Assembly: GCF_003987565.1 (NCBI RefSeq)
Contig: NZ_NGJY01000004.1
Coordinates: forward strand, 62,001-126,000
Source of the DNA: Vagococcus fessus
GTDB taxonomy: Bacteria; Bacillota; Bacilli; Lactobacillales; Vagococcaceae
Direction of reading: 5' to 3'
Length of the DNA: 64,000 bases
Part shown: positions 59,909 to 64,000 of the stretch, piece after piece
Layout of the letters: each line of letters opens with the position of its first letter
Position numbering within the stretch: the first letter of the stretch is position 1
The notes under the pieces: generated by a model
The model's database searches: none
What the model was told of the DNA's origin: nothing
What the model saw: the letters and a program-made list of their open reading frames with translations, nothing else
Translations under genes and position numbers: made by a program

Positions 59909-59950
59909 TAAAAAGATAAGTTAGCATTTTTGCTAACTTATCTTTTTTTT
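59909..59950 (+). terminator. Terminator after upp
   Basis: Stem AAAAGATAAGTTAGC / GCTAACTTATCTTTT with an ATTTTT loop and T-run. Confidence 0.92.
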
Positions 59951-59964
59951 GGTGAGGATTTAAG

Positions 59965-60010
59965 TTGTGATTGCTAAAAAAAAACGATACAATAGTATTA
60001 ACTGTATAAT
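59965..60010 (+). promoter_or_regulatory. Promoter region of the esterase gene
   Basis: TTGTGA (59965-59970), 17 bases, TACAAT (59988-59993). A second TATAAT at 60005-60010 has no clear -35. Confidence 0.5.
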
Positions 60011-60062
60011 AGTTAAAGTATGTAAAATGAAAGCTGCAGCCAGAAAGAAAGGTTTAACTTAG

Positions 60063-61055
60063 ATGAAAGATATTTTAAAAAACACAGGGATTGTGTTATT
60101 TTTTTGTTTAGTATTTACCCTATTTATTGTAAGTTTCACACCCTATCCAGCAAGTTATCTCGTACACCAATTATTTTCAAATGGCGGTCCAGCTAAACCA
60201 CCTAGTGACTATAAGGCTGTGAAGTCAGCTATTACGATTGAAAAAGATTTAACGTACGACTCGCTGTTACCAAATAATCATTACGATTTAATTAGACCGA
60301 AAGAAATCAAAGGTAAACTACCTGTTATATTATGGGTGCACGGTGGAGCATTTGTTGGCGGGCAAAAGGAAGATGTTAGTATCTATGCCAATACATTAGC
60401 TGCTGAAGGCTATGCGGTAGTCAATATGGAATATGCATTGGCACCAGGTAGCAAATATCCAGGTCCTTTAATTCAAATGAGTGATTTATATCAGGAATTA
60501 AAAAAACAGGAAGATCGTTATGATTTAGATATGTCTTCTCTCTTTTTAGCTGGAGATTCAGCAGGTGGACAAGTTGTTACTCAATTCGAATTAGTTCAAT
60601 TGGATAAAGAGTACAGTAAAATGATAGGCTTGCCTCAAGATGTTAAACCAGAAACAATTAAAGGTAGTTTATTATTTTGTACACCCTTTTCATTGAAAGA
60701 AATGGGACAGTCAACAGGCTCAAAATTTGTAGATTATTTCATAAAAAATATTGGATGGGCTTATACTGGTGAGGCGAATTGGTCAGTATCTGAGCTAGTT
60801 AAAGAAGCTGATTTACAAGAGCAAGTAAATACTGATTTACCACCCGTATTTATCACAGATGCAACAGCAAATTCATTTACAGAACAAGGTCAGGCTTTTG
60901 GTAAAAAGATGAAAAAGTTAGGGACTGAAGTAACTGAAGTTTATTATGATAAAAAAGAAAATCTACAGCATGAGTACCAATTTGATTTGACTTTACCAGC
61001 CTCAAAACAAACATTGGATGCTGTAAAAGAATTTTTAAGTCAAAATAAAGACTAA
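60063..61055 (+). CDS. Membrane-anchored alpha/beta hydrolase (esterase/lipase, HSL-like)
   Basis: A 330-residue protein with one N-terminal membrane segment or uncleaved signal (residues 10-30) and an external alpha/beta-hydrolase domain. The oxyanion motif H-G-G-A-F (about 94-98), nucleophile Ser166 in G-D-S-A-G-G and a C-terminal His in L-Q-H-E-Y are in the right order for hormone-sensitive-lipase-type esterases. The substrate is unknown. The ribosome site AAAGG is 12-13 bases before the ATG, which is long. No terminator is seen before rodA. Confidence 0.88.
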   Translation: MKDILKNTGIVLFFCLVFTLFIVSFTPYPASYLVHQLFSNGGPAKPPSDYKAVKSAITIEKDLTYDSLLPNNHYDLIRPKEIKGKLPVILWVHGGAFVGGQKEDVSIYANTLAAEGYAVVNMEYALAPGSKYPGPLIQMSDLYQELKKQEDRYDLDMSSLFLAGDSAGGQVVTQFELVQLDKEYSKMIGLPQDVKPETIKGSLLFCTPFSLKEMGQSTGSKFVDYFIKNIGWAYTGEANWSVSELVKEADLQEQVNTDLPPVFITDATANSFTEQGQAFGKKMKKLGTEVTEVYYDKKENLQHEYQFDLTLPASKQTLDAVKEFLSQNKD

Positions 61056-61147
61056 AAAATGTTTAAGATTTTAAATAAGAGAGTACGCTACACAATGAAT
61101 TCAATATAATGAAGTAAGTAGATAATGGAAGAGAAAAGAGATGTGGA

Positions 61148-62332
61148 ATGAAAAATAATAAACAAACTTATAGTTTAGATAACAGGATTGACTATGGTAT
61201 TATTTTACCTGTTTTTATTTTAATTTTAATGGGATTAGCAGCTTTATATGTGGCACTTAGTCATAATCCGCTGGTTGAAGCAGTTGGAACGACCATGTTA
61301 AAGCAAGTCCTATGGGTTTTAATTGGTGGAGTGGCTGTTGTCATTTTAATGCAGTTTAGTTCAAAGTTATTATGGAAGTTGACCCCCTTGTTTTATGTAT
61401 TGGGTCTGCTCGTTATGACAGCTTTGATTTGGTTTCATGATGCAGACTTAGCTGCTGTAACCGGTTCACGAAACTGGTTTAACTTTGGAGGATTGATGTT
61501 TCAACCGTCAGAGTTGATGAAGATTGCTTATATTTTAATGTTGGCATATGCTGTGACTCAACATAATTCAAAGTACCCACATACCGTAAAAAATGACTTT
61601 ATATTAATAGGGAAAATGGTTTTAACTACCATACCTGTTATTGTATTATTAAAATTTCAACAGGATTTAGGGACAACCTTAGTTTATGTGGCGATTTTAG
61701 GTGGCGTATTTTTAATGTCAGGTATTAGTTGGAAGATTATAATTCCAGCGATTTCGATTTTTGCAATTGTAGCTATAGGCGTTATTTACTTGGTTACAAC
61801 TGAATCTGGACGAGGCTTTTTATACGATGCGGGTGTGAAACAGTATCAATTAGCACGTATTGATTCATGGTTAGATCCGTTCCATGATCCATCAGGAAAA
61901 TCACTTCAACAAGCACAAGCTTTAACGGCTATTGGATCAGGTGGATTTTTTGGTAAAGGGTTTAATGTATCTGATGTTCATGTTCCAGTTAGAGAGTCTG
62001 ATATGATTTTTACTGTTATTGGTGAAAACTTTGGGTTTATCGGTGGTGGCTTTATGATTTTAATGTATTTTGTTTTGATTTATCGTATGATTCGTGTTTG
62101 TTTTGACACTAATAATGAGTTTTACGCGTATATTTCAACAGGGATTATCATGATGATTTTATTCCACGTGTTTGAAAATATTGGCGCTAATATTGGACTA
62201 CTTCCATTAACAGGTATCCCATTACCGTTTGTTAGTCAAGGTGGTTCATCCTTACTGGGGAATATGATAGGTGTTGGTATTATGCTTTCAATGAGGTTTC
62301 AAAAAGTAGACATGAAACATGCCCGACGTTAA
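61148..62332 (+). CDS. rodA: Rod-shape/elongation peptidoglycan glycosyltransferase RodA (SEDS family)
   Basis: A 394-residue SEDS protein with about ten membrane segments. Conserved blocks include W-F-N-F-G-G-L-M-F-Q-P-S-E-L-M-K, R-I-D-S-W-L-D-P-F, V-P-V-R-E-S-D-M-I-F-T-V-I-G-E-N and the terminal G-G-S-S-L-L-G-N-M. The V-R-E-S-D-M-I-F form, rather than the FtsW-type A-H-T-D-F, supports RodA over FtsW. It polymerises lipid II with a class B PBP. A TATAAT at 61105-61110 may be its -10. Confidence 0.88.
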   Translation: MKNNKQTYSLDNRIDYGIILPVFILILMGLAALYVALSHNPLVEAVGTTMLKQVLWVLIGGVAVVILMQFSSKLLWKLTPLFYVLGLLVMTALIWFHDADLAAVTGSRNWFNFGGLMFQPSELMKIAYILMLAYAVTQHNSKYPHTVKNDFILIGKMVLTTIPVIVLLKFQQDLGTTLVYVAILGGVFLMSGISWKIIIPAISIFAIVAIGVIYLVTTESGRGFLYDAGVKQYQLARIDSWLDPFHDPSGKSLQQAQALTAIGSGGFFGKGFNVSDVHVPVRESDMIFTVIGENFGFIGGGFMILMYFVLIYRMIRVCFDTNNEFYAYISTGIIMMILFHVFENIGANIGLLPLTGIPLPFVSQGGSSLLGNMIGVGIMLSMRFQKVDMKHARR

Positions 62333-62365
62333 AAAGTCAGAGAATTTTATTCTCTGACTTTTTTA
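62331..62365 (+). terminator. Terminator after rodA
   Basis: Stem AAAGTCAGAGAA / TTCTCTGACTTT with a TTTTA loop and T-run. Confidence 0.9.
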
Positions 62366-62388
62366 ATTTCCTTTCAAATAATGAAATA

Positions 62389-62397
62389 TGTTATACT
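62389..62397 (+). promoter_or_regulatory. Extended -10 promoter for the ArsC-like gene
   Basis: TG-T-TATACT about 45 bases before the ATG; weak -35. Confidence 0.45.
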
Positions 62398-62442
62398 AAA
62401 TTATCAAGACAAGAAAAGCTAAATGGGAAAGAGGTAATTCAT

Positions 62443-62799
62443 ATGGTTAATTTTTATTGGTATCCAAAATGTTCAACATGTAAGAAAGCAATTGCGTGGT
62501 TAGATGAAAATAAAATTGAATACAATCTAATAGACATGATTGAAACACCCCCAGCTAAAGAACAATTAGTCGCTTGGATGGAAGAAAGTCCATTACCAGT
62601 ACGTCGTTTTTTTAATACAAGTGGCGTTCGTTATAGAGAACAAGGCCTAAAAACTATCGTCAATGATTTTTCAAATGAAGAGGCGGCAGGTCGTCTGTGT
62701 GTAGATGGAATGTTGATTAAACGTCCAATCTTAGAAAAAAAAGGAACACCAGTTTTACTTGGGTTTAAAGAAGCAGATTATGAGGCACTGTTAAAGTAG
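62443..62799 (+). CDS. ArsC/Spx family thioredoxin-fold protein (YusI-like)
   Basis: A 118-residue protein of the arsenate reductase/Spx family. C10-S-T-C13 at the end of the first strand resembles the Spx redox switch, and K-R-P-I-L near residue 88 is the ArsC-family anion-binding turn. It precedes gcvH by 32 bases, as yusI precedes gcvH in Bacillus. Spx-type RNA polymerase binding is not implied, since key Spx C-terminal features are absent. Role unknown. Confidence 0.88.
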   Translation: MVNFYWYPKCSTCKKAIAWLDENKIEYNLIDMIETPPAKEQLVAWMEESPLPVRRFFNTSGVRYREQGLKTIVNDFSNEEAAGRLCVDGMLIKRPILEKKGTPVLLGFKEADYEALLK

Positions 62800-62831
62800 T
62801 CCATATCATAGATTAAGGGAGTACGATTAAA

Positions 62832-63164
62832 ATGAAGAAAATTAATAACAACCAGTTGTGGATCAAAAAAATAAATGATACCTATCGTATTGGCTTAACA
62901 AATGTTGGCCAGGATGATTTTGGTAGTGTGACATTTGTAATGTTACCTAAAATTGGTGATGTTTTAGAAAAAAATGATACCTTTGCTGAGTTAGAGGCTG
63001 AAAAAGCTGTAACAGAATTAGTTATGCCGTGTAAAGGGACGGTCTGTGAAGTCAATCCGGCGGTTGTTAAAGAAGCCTCAGCTTTAGATAACCCAGTTGA
63101 AGAAGAAGCTTGGTTGATTAGTATTTCAGATGTCTCAGAAGAAGAACTTTCAGCATTAGCTTAA
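62832..63164 (+). CDS. gcvH: Glycine cleavage system H protein / lipoyl carrier
   Basis: A 110-residue, slightly short H protein. The lipoyl-lysine is Lys58 in E-A-E-K-A-V-T-E. No gcvT or gcvP gene is nearby. In Firmicutes GcvH also serves as the relay from which lipoyl groups are passed to 2-oxoacid dehydrogenases, so that may be its main job here. The ribosome site AAGGGAG is 9 bases from the ATG. It is followed by the metN leader. Confidence 0.9.
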   Translation: MKKINNNQLWIKKINDTYRIGLTNVGQDDFGSVTFVMLPKIGDVLEKNDTFAELEAEKAVTELVMPCKGTVCEVNPAVVKEASALDNPVEEEAWLISISDVSEEELSALA

Positions 63165-63174
63165 AGGTTTTTAT

Positions 63175-63203
63175 TTGACAGATAGCCAGTAGATTGGTAA
63201 ACT
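63175..63203 (+). promoter_or_regulatory. Promoter of the methionine T-box leader
   Basis: Perfect TTGACA (63175-63180), 17 bases, TAAACT (63198-63203). Confidence 0.75.
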
Positions 63204-63208
63204 TTAAA

Positions 63209-63512
63209 AAATTAGATAATCGACACGCTTTGAAAAGAAGAGTACTTATTTGGAAGGTTTAAAGAGAGCCCTGTTAGGTGTGAGTGGGTAACTGAAAGGA
63301 TAACGAATATGGTCTTTGAGCAATAATGGGTGAATCATCATGTGATGATAAAGCTATTACGTCCGCACCCGTTAATGTGCAACAGTATCAGACTAATGTC
63401 TCGTACTGAATGAGGTAGGCACTGTGAAGTGCTTACGAGTCTAAGGTGGTAACACGAAACTATAGCTTTCGTCCTTTGTTTTTTTAAAACAGAGGACGAG
63501 GGCTTTTTTTAT
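63209..63512 (+). promoter_or_regulatory. T-box leader of metN (probable tRNA-Met sensor)
   Basis: A leader of about 300 bases with the T-box AAGGTGGTAACACG at 63443-63456. A terminator hairpin follows (CGTCCTTTGTT / AACAGAGGACG region, 63465-63511, T7). An ATG in a GAATATGG context at 63309-63311, on the 3' side of the first stem, is the candidate methionine specifier. The downstream gene is a methionine ABC ATPase, which agrees. The stem I fold was not computed. Confidence 0.88.
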
Positions 63513-63541
63513 TATAATAAAGTTAGAAAAGAGGGCTTGGT

Positions 63542-64000
63542 ATGTCATATATAGAATTGCATCAAGTGGCTAAAACATATGCCACGAAATCTGGAACAGT
63601 CACAGCATTAAATAGTATTGAATTAGCAATAGAGTCAGGGACTATTTTTGGAATAGTAGGCTATTCTGGTGCTGGAAAAAGTACATTATTGAGGTTGCTT
63701 AATGGTTTAGAGCGAGCTTCAGAGGGATCGGTAATAGTTGATAAGCAACTTGTTAGCACGTTAAAGGGCAAGGAACTTCGTGAGTTTAGAAAAGGAATAG
63801 GCATGATTTTTCAACATTTTAATTTATTATGGTCACGTACATTGTTGGAAAATGTTGCGTTACCGTTAGAGTTAATAGGCATTGGAAAAGCTGAGCGATT
63901 TGAAAAGGCTAGAGAACTGTTAGCTCTTGTTGGGTTAGAGGGGAGAGAAGAGGCTTATCCTAGTCAATTATCAGGAGGCCAGAAGCAACGTGTCGGGATT
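63542..64000 (+). CDS. metN: Methionine ABC transporter ATP-binding protein MetN (3' partial)
   Basis: The first 153 codons of an ABC ATPase, cut by the window end. Walker A G-Y-S-G-A-G-K-S-T (residues 38-46), Q-loop I-F-Q-H-F-N-L-L and signature L-S-G-G-Q-K-Q-R are present. The Q-H-F-N-L-L-W-S-R-T form and a preceding methionine-type T-box indicate MetN, the energiser of the MetNIQ D/L-methionine importer. metI and metQ should follow outside the window. AGAGGG lies 8 bases before the ATG. Confidence 0.9.
   Translation, partial: MSYIELHQVAKTYATKSGTVTALNSIELAIESGTIFGIVGYSGAGKSTLLRLLNGLERASEGSVIVDKQLVSTLKGKELREFRKGIGMIFQHFNLLWSRTLLENVALPLELIGIGKAERFEKARELLALVGLEGREEAYPSQLSGGQKQRVGI

Overview
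This is a 64 kb stretch of chromosomal housekeeping DNA from a low-GC Gram-positive bacterium of the order Lactobacillales. The best guess is an Enterococcaceae member such as Vagococcus or Enterococcus. The reasons are AT-rich codon use, a CamS-type sex-pheromone lipoprotein next to pcrA-ligA and gatCAB, a NapA-like Na+/H+ antiporter, a MurT/GatD pair, RNA polymerase epsilon (RpoY) with RNase J1, and tRNA-sensing T-box leaders. No rRNA, tRNA, prophage, insertion sequence or CRISPR array was seen. The genus call is inference from gene content.

Layout. 1-4.5 kb: a cell-wall recycling operon (nagZ cut by the window edge, anmK, a MurR-like RpiR regulator, murQ). 4.6-5 kb: a cold-shock gene with a long leader. 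5.1-16.2 kb: DNA repair and replication (pcrA, ligA), camS, the Gln/Asn amidotransferase gatCAB, a lipid kinase and an rRNA methyltransferase. 16.3-23.2 kb: ltaS (minus), an RlmI-type methyltransferase, aroD, ybaK, one unrecognised gene and an HI0933-type flavoprotein. 23.4-29.6 kb: pgi, then a membrane-microdomain-like operon (tail-anchored protein, NfeD-like OB protein, stomatin/flotillin-like SPFH protein), a frameshifted small membrane-protein gene, quinone reductase, a 58-residue small gene, nitroreductase, a YdcF-like protein and a tautomerase. 29.6-39 kb: T-box and thrS, pbp2B, rpmG, folate cyclo-ligase, rhomboid, a leader hairpin and Na+/H+ antiporter, yqgQ-glcK-rhodanese. 39-49.7 kb: rnjA-rpoY (minus), a heterodimeric ABC exporter, a YitT-family protein, murT-gatD (minus) and a KtrB-type K+ channel (minus). 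49.8-54.1 kb: two large unrecognised envelope genes, the second with seven tandem zinc ribbons. 54.2-64 kb: tdk-prfA-prmC-sua5-glyA-upp, an esterase, rodA, an ArsC/Spx-like protein, gcvH, a second T-box and the start of metN.

Several blocks concern the envelope: wall recycling, lipoteichoic acid synthesis, PBP2B, RodA and MurT/GatD. Ion homeostasis is represented by NapA and KtrB. Most transcription units end in clear rho-independent hairpins, several of them shared by converging genes.

The least explained items are the seven-zinc-ribbon membrane protein with a strong internal ribosome site and its 4-TM neighbour, the structured leader before the antiporter, the small membrane gene broken at an A-run, and the three-gene SPFH operon. 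None can be called a new system from sequence alone. Regulatory sites and small genes were read by eye, so positions may be off by a base or two.
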